From assembly GCA_023105745.1 (NCBI GenBank), contig JALGQZ010000005.1, positions 67,411,019-67,475,018 of the forward strand: a stretch of 64,000 nucleotides of DNA, given 5' to 3'. The first letter of the stretch is position 1, and every line of letters begins with the position of its first letter. A program made the position numbers and the translations under genes. The notes below the pieces were generated by a model. The model saw only the letters and a program-made list of their open reading frames with translations. It did no database searches and was not told where the DNA came from. Positions 11,297-22,573 of the stretch are shown in pieces. Source of the DNA: Austropuccinia psidii. Lineage: Eukaryota; Basidiomycota; Pucciniomycetes; Pucciniales; Sphaerophragmiaceae.

Positions 11297-12203
11297 TGTT
11301 TGAAGATAACCCAACAGAAGACAACCAAGCCACTGTTGAGAGGTTGGTGGAAGAAACTTGTCAAAGTTCTCCAACACCAGTTATCACCAAAAGAAAGAAA
11401 GCTAAGAAATTAGACTTTCCAGGACCCACCATTCAAGACTCTGAAGGTGAGCACCTCTTTTATAATTGCCATAAAAAGAATTTTTATCCTAAAATACTTT
11501 TATTTTTATTATGACTACTAGAAGAGGTTCCCAATACTCCATCCAATCAGATGGAGCTGGACTCAGAGGTAGAACTGATCCCTCAAAAGGGAAAACAAAG
11601 GGCAATATCCCCAGTGGAACAGAATCCACACAAGGAAGTGCCTTATCCCAAAGGCAAGTCCCAGAAATGCCCATGATATCTGAGCCTGAATTAGAACTAA
11701 GTATGAGTAACTCAAACAGGTACAAATCACATTCAGAGGGCTCAAATAGACATCTACATGAGCCAGTACAAGCAGTATTGCACAGTGTACAAGGACAAAG
11801 ATTGGGAAATGTTGCCTCAAATACACCAAGGAGTGATGAACTCCTGGCACATCCTGAAAAAGTTCCTCAAAGAGGAGGAGATAGTGAAATACTCCAATGG
11901 ATGGAATCCACTGTCATCCAAACCTCAAATCAAAAAATCAAGGACTACCATGCCAAAAAGAGGGAGGCAACCAAGGAAGAAGCCCCAGTAGCTTCTACCA
12001 GCAAGCCTCAAGCCAACCCACTTCCCCAAGAAGGGAAGAAGAACAAGAAAAAGCATTGGAAGAAACCATATTCCCCAAGCTACAGAATCCCAAGAATCCA
12101 AAAGGATGCCATGGACAATGTTTTCAACATGGCCAGAACCTTGATGGAATTCAAGGACAAGGAAGAGCAAAGAATGAGACAACCTCATTTCCCAAAGAAA
12201 TAA
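11297..12203 (+). CDS. E2 ORF1, spliced 5' ORF of unknown function
   Basis: Exon 1 (11297-11446) opens with TG TTT GAA right after TTTTTTAG and has no in-frame ATG upstream. A 75-bp intron (11447-11521, GTGAGC...CTACTAG, phase 1) follows at the same place as in E1. The spliced frame continues (E-E-V-P-N-T-P...) to a TGA at 11674; the E1-like segment ('DIY', 'KDKDWEML', '[11 protein letters not shown]', 'NGWNPL') is in the same frame again at about 11740-11937. The conserved end ('APVASTS', '[11 protein letters not shown]', 'MARTLMEF') is in the frame opened by the intronic ATG at 11511, which stays open for 230 codons to the TAA at 12201. The A6 run at 11932-11937 is a likely site of one indel. 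No known domain; product unresolved. Confidence 0.55.
12191..12197 (+). promoter_or_regulatory. Candidate -1 ribosomal frameshift site CCCAAAG
   Basis: Read in the ORF1 frame the bases are TT-C CCA AAG AAA TAA, an exact X-XXY-YYZ heptamer two codons before the ORF1 stop. Slipping back one base gives CCC AAA GAA ATA, which is the gag-pol frame. ORF2 has no usable ATG near its conserved start, so a -1 slip is the simplest way to join the frames. No downstream pseudoknot was worked out. Confidence 0.55.
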
Positions 12204-15200
12204 CCTTGTCCAAAGATGTTGTAAATACTTTAACAGAAATTAAAAATAGTATATTACCTCTAAAAGAAATTGAAGATAGTTTATTATCACTACAAGAAAT
12301 AAATAACAATTTATCTTCTTTAACAAAAATTGTTGTGCAAAACAAGAAAGAAATTGACAACATTAAGTTTATTGTTGAAAATAATAAACCAAAGAATTTA
12401 ATTGACAATACTCAAAAATTAATACAAGGACAACAAGAATTGTTTAAATACATAAAAGATATCAAAGACAAGACTTTGACAATCAATTATGATGTGAGTA
12501 TTGACAATCTTACAGAAAAATTAAATAAATTAAGTATTTCTGTAGAAAAATTTGAAGAAAAGAATTCATCACACCAAAAATTACTTTTAGACCATGTGGA
12601 AAAAAGTGATGAAGCAAGAATGCATCTAAAAGATGATATTCAAAGTGAAATGAGGCTTATTACTGAAAAAATGGATAAAATTAATGAGGCTAATTTAAAT
12701 ATGCCAAAGTTATCAACACCATTTTCTCATATAAGAAGCCCTGTTAAAACAAAAGAGGAATCGTCAAATCCTTTCATAACAGACTTGAGTCACCAAGATA
12801 ATAACCAAGTCTTAATGAAAGAAGCACCTCAATTAAAAGAATGGCCAACATTCACAGGAGAAGGTGAATATGACCACATGTCATTTATTAAAACAATTGA
12901 CATGTTACAAAAAGACTATGCCATACCAGATGAATTAATCACTGCAAGATTACATTCATTGTTTGAGAAATCTGCAAAAAGATGGTATTATGGCATAAGA
13001 CAAACAAATGGTAAAAATACCTGGTCTTGGTGGAAACAAGAAATAATCACCAAGTGGGCAAATGATGCCTGGAGGTATAAGATAGAAAATGCATTTGAAA
13101 ACTCTTTCTTTGACCCAGAGAAAGACAAACCTTTAACTTGGTTCTTGAAACAAGTTGAAAGGCTTAATGCACTGTACCCAGAAATGTCACAAAAAATGGT
13201 GCACATGAAAATACTTAAAAAATGTGGAGGGGAACTAGAACATGCCCTAAGAAGCAGGTGTATAGAACCATGTTCCACAGAAGAGTATATAAATGCACTA
13301 GAAGATATAGTGACAAGAACAAAAATTGGCAGGACTTGGAAAAAATTGGACATTAAAAGCCCAAATAAACCATTTATCAAAAAAGATAAATCAAAAGAAT
13401 CCTTTAAGCCCAATACATCCAACAATAATGAGAAAAGAAAATGCCATAAATGTGGAGGTATTGGACACTTAGCCAATAATTGCCTTAAAAAAGCAAAGAT
13501 TAATGAAATTGTGGAAACAGAAAACCACAATGACAAAGAAGAGGAATCTGACTCTGAAAAAGAGACAGAAGAGTCAGAAAGCTCTGAAAGTGATGAAATC
13601 AATATAATTAATGCACAAATTAATAATATTGATATAATTTATGAAGTACTGGATGTTAATTCAAACTTGCCACAAGTTGGAACATCTGACACAAATCTGA
13701 CAAACATACAAGATGCCAAAATGTATAGAACCAAACCTGCAAGAGGAATGGGATATACAGCTGGAAAATCAAGTATAAGTATTGTTATGGTTGATAACCA
13801 AGAAGGAAAGGTTAACTTGGATACAGGAGCATATTGCACTTGTGTTGGCAAAAGTTATTTAAAAACCATTGTCCCAGACTGGCAAGAAAAACTTATGCCA
13901 ATACAAGGTGTCAAATTTAGTAGTGCAAGTGAGAGCATGAAGCCCCTTGGAATAATTGATTTAACACTAATTTTTCCTCATCCCTCACAATGTGTCAGAA
14001 TTAAAGTAGAGTTTGTAGTAATGGACAACTGTACTAGTAATCATTTCATACTTGGGAATGACTACTTATCAATCTATGTTATAGATATCTCCAACCAAAA
14101 GGATAGATATTTTACCATAGGAGATAACAAAAGACAAAAGTTTGGATTCTTAAATAACAAAAAACAAATCAAAGTTATTAAGAATGAAGAAAAAATTCCA
14201 GAAAAAGAACTTTTTATATCTGAACAACTCAAAGAGGCAGAATTCAATCAAGAATTAACAGAAAAAATGAAAGAAAAATTGATTGACCTCTTATTTAAGT
14301 ATAAAAATGCCTTTGCAACTGACAAAGAGCCACTAGGTGCCATAATTGGACATGAAGTGGATATAATTCTTAATGTAGAAAAACCTTACCCACCTTTATT
14401 AAGAAGACCTGCTTATCCAGCCAGTCCAAGGGCTAGAGAAGCCTTAGAGGTGCACATTAAAGAATTAATGGACCTTGGAGTATTAAGAAAGGTTGGACAT
14501 AATGAACAAGTAGAAGTTACTACACCTGTCATTATAACTTGGCATAATGGAAATTCAAGGATGGTAGGAGACTTCAGAGCCCTGAATACCTATACCATTC
14601 CAGACAGATATCCAATACCCAGAATCCATGAGACATTAACCCAATTGTCACAAGCTAAGTTCATCACAGCTATGGATGCTCTTAAGGGTTTTCATCAAAA
14701 TGTCTTAACAGACAATGCCAAGAAACTACTAAGAATAATAGTCCATTGTGGAATTTTTGAATACTTAAGAATGCCATTTGGAATAAAAAATGCACCTTCC
14801 TATTATCAAAGAATGATGAATACCATATTCCCTGAAGAATTATCAGAAGGATGGTTTATTATCTATATTGATGATATCATAGTTTGCTCAGAAACTTGGG
14901 AAAATCACCTTACAAGACTAGAAAGGGTACTACAAAAAATAGTCCAAGTAAATATGAAAATTTCCTTCAAAAAATGTCATTTTGCATATAGTGAATTAAA
15001 GGCACTAGGACATGTAGTATCTGGCCTTAGTCTAGGCATAGACAAAAATAAAGTAGCAGCAGTACTACTTAAACCAATGCCTCAAACCAAAAAAGAAATG
15101 CAATCATTTCTAGGATTTGCTGGTTACTATAGACAGCATATAAAGGACTTTGCAAAGATTGCTAAATCCTTGTATAAGCTATGTGACCAACAAACAGTCT

Positions 15201-16837
15201 ATGAGATGACAGAAGAAAGAGTCAAGGCATATGAAGAATTGAAAAATTCCTTAACAAATGCCCCATTTCTTCTGATGCCAGATTGGAAACTACCCTTCAA
15301 ACTGTACATTGATGCTTGTGGAGAAGGACTAGGTGCTGCACTTCACCAAACACAAATTATCAATGATAAACCAGTGGAAGGACCAATTTGTTTCATTTCA
15401 AGGCAGATAAAGCCAAAAGAAGCAAGGTATGGAGCAAGCCAAATGGAATGCTTATGCCTAGTGTGGGCTTTAGAAAAACTGCATTATTATTTGGATGGCA
15501 CAGTATTTGATGTAATCACAGACTGTAATGCTGTGAAATCACTATTAAATATGAAGACTCCAAATAGACATATGCTGAGATGGCAAATTGCTATCCAAGA
15601 ATATAGAGGAAATATGACTATTGTTCATAAATCTGGAAATATTCATAAAAATGCAGATGGTCTTAGCAGATGGGCTCTAGCAAATACCCCTGACAATACA
15701 GCATGGGTACCACAAGAAGAGCACCATATAGAAGGAATATGTGTTACAGACATTGGCACAGAATTCTTTAACCAAGTTAAAGAAAGCTATAAGACAGACA
15801 AAAGTTGCCATATCTTAAGCCAACTTCTAATGAAAGACTGCAAAGATCCATCACTTTCATCAAAACTAGATGAAATATGGAAAAAGGCATATGATGAAGG
15901 AAGATTTCACCTCCTTGATGGAATCCTTTACCATAGAACAAAACACACATGTGTTATGGCCTTAACAGACAGAACACTAATAAACACCATTTTACATGAG
16001 TGTCATGATAGTGTTGCATCTGGACATCTCTCAGAAGATAGGACACTAGAGAGGGTGAAAACCTGCTCTTGGTGGCCAAATTGGAAGAAAGATGTTGCAG
16101 AGTACTGCCAAACCTGTGACAGATGTCAAAAAGCCAACAGAGCCACAGGAAAGAAATTTGGAATGATGATCCAAATCCAAGAACCAAAATCCCCATGGGA
16201 AATAGTTCATATGGATTGGGTAACAGCCTTACCTCCAGGAGGAGACAGGAGTTATAATGCATGCCTAGTGTTAGTTGACAGGTACAGTAAAACTCCCATG
16301 TTCTTACCATGTCATAAAGATGACACAGCTATGGATACAGCCATAATGATATGGAATAAAGTCATTAGCCACACAGGCTTATTCCAAAACATTATAAGTG
16401 ACAGAGACCCAAAGTTCACTTCAGCATTATGGACAAATCTCCATAACTTGTTTGGAACAAAGTTATCATTCTCAACAGCTTATCATCCTCAAGCTGATGG
16501 TCTAGCAGAAATAATGATGCAGACCCTAGAGGATATGATCAGAAGATTCTGTGCTTATGGGCTAGAATTCAAAGATTCTGATGGTTTTACCCATGATTGG
16601 TGTACACTAATACCAGCACTTGAACTGGCATATAAGACATCAATCCATTCTTCTACTGGCAAAACACCAGCAATGCTAGAGAAAGGTTGGAATCCAAGAC
16701 TTCCTTATGATACCCTCAAAAAGGACTTAGTGGATATACATCCAACAGCAAGCAGTTTCAAGATAATGCTTGACAAAGCAAGACACCATGCAAACAGATG
16801 CATGCAAGATTCTTTTAAATATGCAAAAGAAAGATGA
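12192..16837 (+). CDS. gag-pol: E2 gag-pol polyprotein (ORF2), ends at a premature TGA
   Basis: This frame is open back to ATG 11897; residue numbers below count from there. Order: helical K/N/E-rich region; capsid ('[16 protein letters not shown]'); CCHC zinc knuckle C-x2-C-x4-H-x4-C starting at Cys516; acidic linker; aspartic protease D642-T-G-A; RT with '[10 protein letters not shown]' and Y-I-D-D at 990-993; RNase H with Asp1139; integrase His/Cys finger ('HECHD...[11 protein letters not shown]'); catalytic D1440-D1502-E1538, spaced as DD35E. All catalytic residues checked are present. The frame stops at TGA 16835-16837 inside '...YAKER*DKSH', where related copies would be expected to have TGG (Trp); translation of the same frame resumes to 17308. 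Makes the particle, copies the RNA and inserts the cDNA. Confidence 0.93.
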
Positions 16838-17308
16838 GATAAAAGTCATAAGCCACCTGATTTCAAAATAGGAGACTTGGTTTTAGTATCAACCCTTAAT
16901 TTCAATAACATAAAAGGCCCAAAGAAATTGAAAGATTCCTTTTCAGGACCATTTATGATAAAAGCACTTCATGGACCCAATGCTGTGCAATTAGAACTCA
17001 CAGGTGAACTAATGAACAAACACCCAACTTTCCCTGTAAGTCTAATAAAACCTTACAGTTCAAGTGACAAGGAGTTATTTCCACTAAGAAATAAACCCCC
17101 ACTTGAAATTTCCCCCTTGAAAGAAGGAGAAGAAAAGAAAATAGTAAAAGTCCTTAAAGAAAGAAGGACAAGAAACAAAAAAGAAAGGGAATACCTTGTA
17201 AGGTATAGAAATTCAACTCAAGAAGATGAATGGCTACTTGAGAAAGATATAACAAATGCTGATAAACTACTAAGAAGGTTCAGACATGAAATAAAGCCTG
17301 AAAAATAG
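16838..17308 (+). CDS. pol: E2 pol C-terminus (integrase tail and chromodomain-like end), downstream of the TGA
   Basis: Same frame as the main polyprotein with no further stop until 17306-17308. It begins D-K-S-H-K-P-P-D-F-K and holds the integrase GPY/F-type stretch ('GDLVLVSTLNFNNIKG', 'GPFMIKALHGPNAVQLEL', 'HPTFPVSLIKPY') and a chromodomain-like end ('REYLVRYRN', 'EDEWLLEKDI'). In chromoviruses this module steers integration to marked chromatin. It is cut off from the polyprotein in this copy unless the TGA is read through. Confidence 0.85.
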   Translation, partial: DKSHKPPDFKIGDLVLVSTLNFNNIKGPKKLKDSFSGPFMIKALHGPNAVQLELTGELMNKHPTFPVSLIKPYSSSDKELFPLRNKPPLEISPLKEGEEKKIVKVLKERRTRNKKEREYLVRYRNSTQEDEWLLEKDITNADKLLRRFRHEIKPEK

Positions 17309-17415
17309 AAAAGTTAAGCATTATTGAGCTTCAAGACTAACAAAGTCTAATGAAGAGGTAGGACAGTGGATGATACCCTAATCACACATATCAGATTGTG
17401 GTACAATCTTTTTTG

Positions 17416-17426
17416 GTGGTAGGGAA
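17416..17426 (+). other. Polypurine tract of E2 (candidate)
   Basis: The bases GGTGGTAGGGAA directly precede the TG of the 3' LTR. Purine-rich apart from two T; this is where plus-strand DNA synthesis would start. Confidence 0.45.
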
Positions 17427-19449
17427 TGTGAGCCTTTGAGATATGACCACATACCCAATAAGGTCACAAAAAAGACTCAGAATGAATTATACCTTTAATA
17501 TAATTATATTAAAATTACTTAGAATAATTATACATTAAGAATAATTACTTAAATATACAAAAAATACCATAAATTGGTACAAAAATTGGTTTAACTTAAA
17601 AACCAATGAATCAAAATGTAAAATAAATTATACCATTAAATTCCCCATGGAAAAATACACATATACCATTTTTATAGCATATCTGTAAAGTCAATATTTA
17701 AGGAATTATAAGGTATAATACCTTATAAAAACCATAAAACCTTATTTATCTCAAGAAATAATGAAACAACATGTGAAAGAAATTGTACCAGTGGATTCCC
17801 CATGAAAATACACACATAAAACAATTAATAAGATAATTTCCAATGTTAATACTTAAGGAATTAACCTGAATATATGCACTTTTTTGGTCAACGCATATAT
17901 TCAAGGATCATAGCTAATATCTTCTAAACTATACATGATAGAATGATTAACCAAAAATAAAGTTACCACGTAATTACTGTAAGAACACAGATATGAGTTT
18001 TATTTTTCAAATTATAAACAAGGTTAAAACCTATGATGAAATATTGATAAAAATCAACAGAGCTGTTGACCACTTTGTTGTGAAAGTGCTCCAAACTTAA
18101 AAAAAAGTATACAGTTGGATTCTACTAGTTCATTTGTGAAGAATGATGTAATTTTTATTATTAAATTCAGGGTATAACCCCCTGAAATCAAGGTTTGAAG
18201 TTTAAAATATTGAATTTCGACAGAAAAGATGAGTTACAAGAGAAATCATCAAAATTAGAGTTTTGATGATGTAATGAAGACCTCTTGGCAGCATAATAAG
18301 GTTATGCCAGGCTATCAGAATTCACTCTCTGAATTGCTGTAGCGTATAAATCTTAAACATTATTGAGGATCAAAGTTTGAGCTTAATTTGAGCAGTTATG
18401 ATCACACACTGTAACCTTAATTTAAGTTTAACAGTCTTAAGAGTGATAAAATTGGTGAATACTATTAGTTTATGATTAAAACTAATAAAATCCACGAAAT
18501 TTGGGGTTCTGCCAAGCCTCTGATGTCATCAACTTTAGAGTTATAGTGATAACTCTAAATAATGGTGTAATAATGATGTAATATGGTTTGATAATGATGT
18601 AATCATCTCCAAACCTTAAAATATTGATCAATTCCAGTGGATACGATCAGTACACGTCTACTAGAAGCCTGTTGGACTCTAGGAGGGAGGTATTTACTAT
18701 AAATAGAGCTCTTTTTACTCTATTTAACCCTCAGACGCATCAAAAACATTAAATCAATTAAATAAAAGGTAATTTCTTTATTCTTTATATATAAAACTCT
18801 TATATTATTAAAGAACAAAGACCATCTTATTATTAATCACTACTTTTGTGTGATTAAATCAATTCTTTAATTGTTTTTGTCATAAATCTCTCTATAAACT
18901 CATTTCCACGTAAAATCAAGAAATTTAGTAAATTTTCTTTATTTTTATTGTAAATACAATTTGAAAAGGTTGTATTATATTCTTTTGGCGTAAAATATCT
19001 CAAAATTATTATTTTAAGTGTTAAAAGTAGGTTATTTCATCTTATTATAATAATTTTTCTCTTATTATTACTCTTAATAATTCTTAATTAATATAAATAG
19101 TATTTATATTAATATATAACTTTAATATTGGTAATATTATTGTTATTAATTGTTTTTTATTTATAAGAAACAGTTTTTTACGCCTTTATTATTTGTTGGT
19201 AGCAATAATAAAGAGCTTTATAATATATTAATTATTTTATATTAATATATTATTTACAATATTATAATTTTATATAATATTAATTATATTATTATATTTA
19301 TTTAATAATATAATATTTTTACGCCATAATAATAATATTTCTTTATTGTTATTATTTTAATCTTATTTATTTCAATTATAAGGACATTCAGAGTACAATA
19401 AGTAATAAATTAGTAATTTTTACTTATTGTTTCATAGTCAAACCTTACA
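17427..19449 (+). repeat. 3' LTR of E2 (2023 bp)
   Basis: Matches 8769-10795 end to end with about 30 scattered differences by eye, including a loss of one trinucleotide in the ATT run near 19350. TATA box at 18698-18706. Followed by CCAAT. Confidence 0.96.
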
Positions 19450-19454
19450 CCAAT
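19450..19454. repeat. Right target-site duplication of E2 (CCAAT)
   Basis: Identical to 8764-8768. Confidence 0.93.
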
Positions 19455-22400
19455 TCTGTGATGGAAAACCCATTTACTTCAAAGGTATAAACCACCCTTT
19501 CTGAATTTTCCAAAGAATGATCCAAGCTTACTTTCAATGAATCAAAATGAAAATTAATATTGCATAATATTTTGTTTCATATAAAATGCCTTTATTTTTC
19601 TGAAATTAATAAATTTCACTCTTGTAGCTACTTAATAATTATTGAGGGGGGGGGGTTATCACTGGTGATATGGCTTTCTATTGAAACCAAAAAGAAGATT
19701 TATTTCACCCTCTTCACCCTCAAAATTCCTCACACATTTTAAATATACTTAGACTTTTCAAATCAAATGGGCTAAAGCCTCTTGGTTCCTTCAATTTTGA
19801 TATATTTTCCATAATTGGAGACATTATGAGAAATAATCAACATTTTCTCATTTTTTGTCCTTACCATCAGAAACCATGAGATATTAATAATTAATGGTAT
19901 TAAACTGATAAAGACATTCTATTTACTTAATTTAAGTCATTAAAATAGGAAGAATTAATTTAAATCAATTTTGAAATGTATCCCTCATTATAGAGACTAT
20001 TCACATTGCTTTGATAAGCAATTTTGAAGGCATTTGGAAAAATTGATTAATTAAAACTTCATTTGTGTAAGAGCTATTTGGTAGTATTTTTTTATTAAAT
20101 TTTTTCAATTAATTGATTAAATTTCAAAAAAAAGAGTGTTCTTGTATTTTATTGTATTTAAATATGGGAAATATGGAAGGATATGTATTATTTTCTCACA
20201 GCTAGAATCAAGATTTATAAGTAAAAAGAGGATAAAAATAAATTTTAAGCTTACTAAAATCCGTATGAATAATTGAAAGAAATTACTCCTCATGAAAAAA
20301 ATGTTTCATATGGGCTGAATGATAAAAATTAAAGATATTTTTATGAAAGATGAGATATCTTTAAATTGATATAGCTTGGAGTTTTCAAGTGAACAACAGA
20401 AAATAAATTCCAAATTTATCCTTTTCTTGAAAAATTGAACTCTCAAGAAATATCCTTGGAATAAAATATATATTCCCTTACCTTATATTTTGACAACACA
20501 TAGAGTAGCTAATAATCTATGTTGAGTATCATTTTATTAATAGACACTCCAGCTTTGGGATGCAAGATTGTAGCCAAAAGAAGCTTTTTTAATTTTTTAA
20601 CATAGTAAAATTCTTAAAATGGTAAATTTAGAAAAACTCAATGTCAAAAATTATTCTTTTCATTTATCATCTCTCAGAAATTTCTTTCTCAAACTGTTTT
20701 TAGAAAATAGAAGTAGATTTCAATTTTGGAATGTGACTTAATGGATCAATGTAAAACATTTGTGGTTATGGTTTCAAAACGTTTTCTGGTATAGCCTTTA
20801 GCAAAAATTTGGGATGCTTATAAAGAAACCAAAATTTTTCTTCAATAAAGCTAGATTATTTTCAAGCCATATTTTCAATTTCAAAATGTTACTAGGGTTT
20901 GTTTCAGAAAGTATATGAAGTTATTAAAGTCTTCCTTGGATTAGCTTTAAGGTCTCTGATATTAATCTGTATTTATTCTTCAAAGTGTTAAGAGCTTATA
21001 CATATCAAAACCTAACAAATAAATTCTAATATTTTTGAGATTTATCATGAAAAATATATGTGAAACTAAGATCTGGGGCTGTTTCAATAGAGAAACAGTA
21101 GCCTTTTTCATCTCCAGGAAATAATAATAGCATGATTTACAATAAGTCAAAAGAAATATAATCCTTTTTGTATGCTATTGCTTCTTTACTCCTCAAATTG
21201 AAAGCCAAAACCATTTCCGTATAGATTTTCTGGTTGCTTTCAGATAAATCTCCCAATAAAATAATAAAATTAATATTCACTTGTACTGAAGAATAGTGAG
21301 TAAGGTGGAAAAAAGGTGAGGCTTAATTCCTCTTGATTCTTCAATGGTATCATTTGATTGGTTGGGTTTGAAATCCTGGGAGAGGGGTGAGATTACAATG
21401 ATTACAGTTGGATATTTCTTAAGTAAAGCTTGGGTGAAATTAAGAATATTGAAAATTGATATGCAGTTATAAGCTTTTACATTTAACCACTTTTATGTAG
21501 TAGCTAAGGGTGTGAATAATATTAATTATATAGGTTACCTGTTTGACTTTGGGACCCAGGATCAAGACTTGTCAAGGTACTATAAAACAAAATTCGATTT
21601 GAAAAAAATTTCAAATTATAAAACAAGCTATAAAATAAATTAGAAAAATGATTTTCTATAGTCCAAACATAGATCTTATTGGAGGTCAAACCCAGCTTCA
21701 GGTAAAACAATTACTGAATTAAAAACCTCATTTACGCAGTTATTAAGAAGATTGTCTTGTTAGACCATAAATTAAGGCCTTTTTAATCCCTTTGTAGTTT
21801 TATTCACTCTCTTCCATAAAAGGAAAATATTACCAAGTATATTTCTTATTATATTACATTAGATAGTAAGTGGAGGATATTTTTCCCATAAGCTCCTTTT
21901 TTCATTTTGATATTGACCTATTTTAAATGAAATAATCAGTTCCTGTCTTCATTTGACTGTTTATCTTTTATAATTTGTCATTAAATTGATATTAGTTAAG
22001 CTCTCATGAGGAATTCAATAAGCTTGTCAAGGAGATATTCCAAGTAAATCTAAATATGAATTTATATCCAATACCTATTTGAATAAATCTAAATCTACTA
22101 AATTCCATACAGAATAATTTATTAAATAATACTCATTGGATATTTTTCAACTATTTTCTGAAATATTTATTAGTTTTTATTGAAGCTTAATTGAATTATG
22201 CTACATTTTGGTATCTTTAACTCTTCATAATCCAATAGTGAAGTGTCTCTTTTTGATATGTTCATGTTTGAGAGACAAAAAATGAATAAACTATGAAATT
22301 ATAAACCAAGAAAAGTTGATTTACAGTAGAATGTTGAAATAAGATATTTTTATCACAGACATAATAATATTTGAAATTGGAATATAGCTTTCTATTCCAA

Positions 22401-22568
22401 GCATCAATAATTATAGACTTACTGTCAAGGAACCAAAGAAATGTGACTGTACTCACTTAGAAAGGGGCCTAAAGTTTCATTAAAAGCCATAATTAATTTT
22501 TCAAATACCCAAAAAAACATTGAAAGCTATGACTTTCATTGTTAAGAAACTCAAACAAAAAATAATCC
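19455..22568. other. AT-rich stretch without visible genes
   Basis: Only short chance frames. One run of ten G at about 19647-19656 stands out. No splice-bounded coding exon or retroelement domain was recognised on either strand. Confidence 0.55.
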
Positions 22569-22573
22569 AATAG

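Larger units (their letters stand above)
8769..19449 (+). mobile_element. Ty3/Gypsy LTR retrotransposon E2, almost complete (10,681 bp)
   Basis: Both LTRs, the CCAAT duplication, a primer-binding site, spliced ORF1, a -1 slip site, a gag-pol frame over 1,700 codons long and a chromodomain-like end are present. By eye the two LTRs differ at roughly 30 of about 2,025 positions, which suggests a fairly recent insertion. Defects seen: one in-frame TGA at 16835-16837 and frame changes within ORF1. Order protease-RT-RNase H-integrase marks Ty3/Gypsy. A partly intact copy like this could still be mobilised by a working relative; that is inference. Confidence 0.96.

Noticed and set aside
11932..11937. 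A6 run in E2 ORF1 as a programmed slip site
   Set aside because: Phase is C AAA AAA, not a canonical heptamer; a one-base length change of the run explains the frame switch more simply.
19642..19660. Run of ten G, possible quadruplex or telomere-like signal
   Set aside because: Single homopolymer without spaced G-tracts; more likely a slippage or sequencing artefact.
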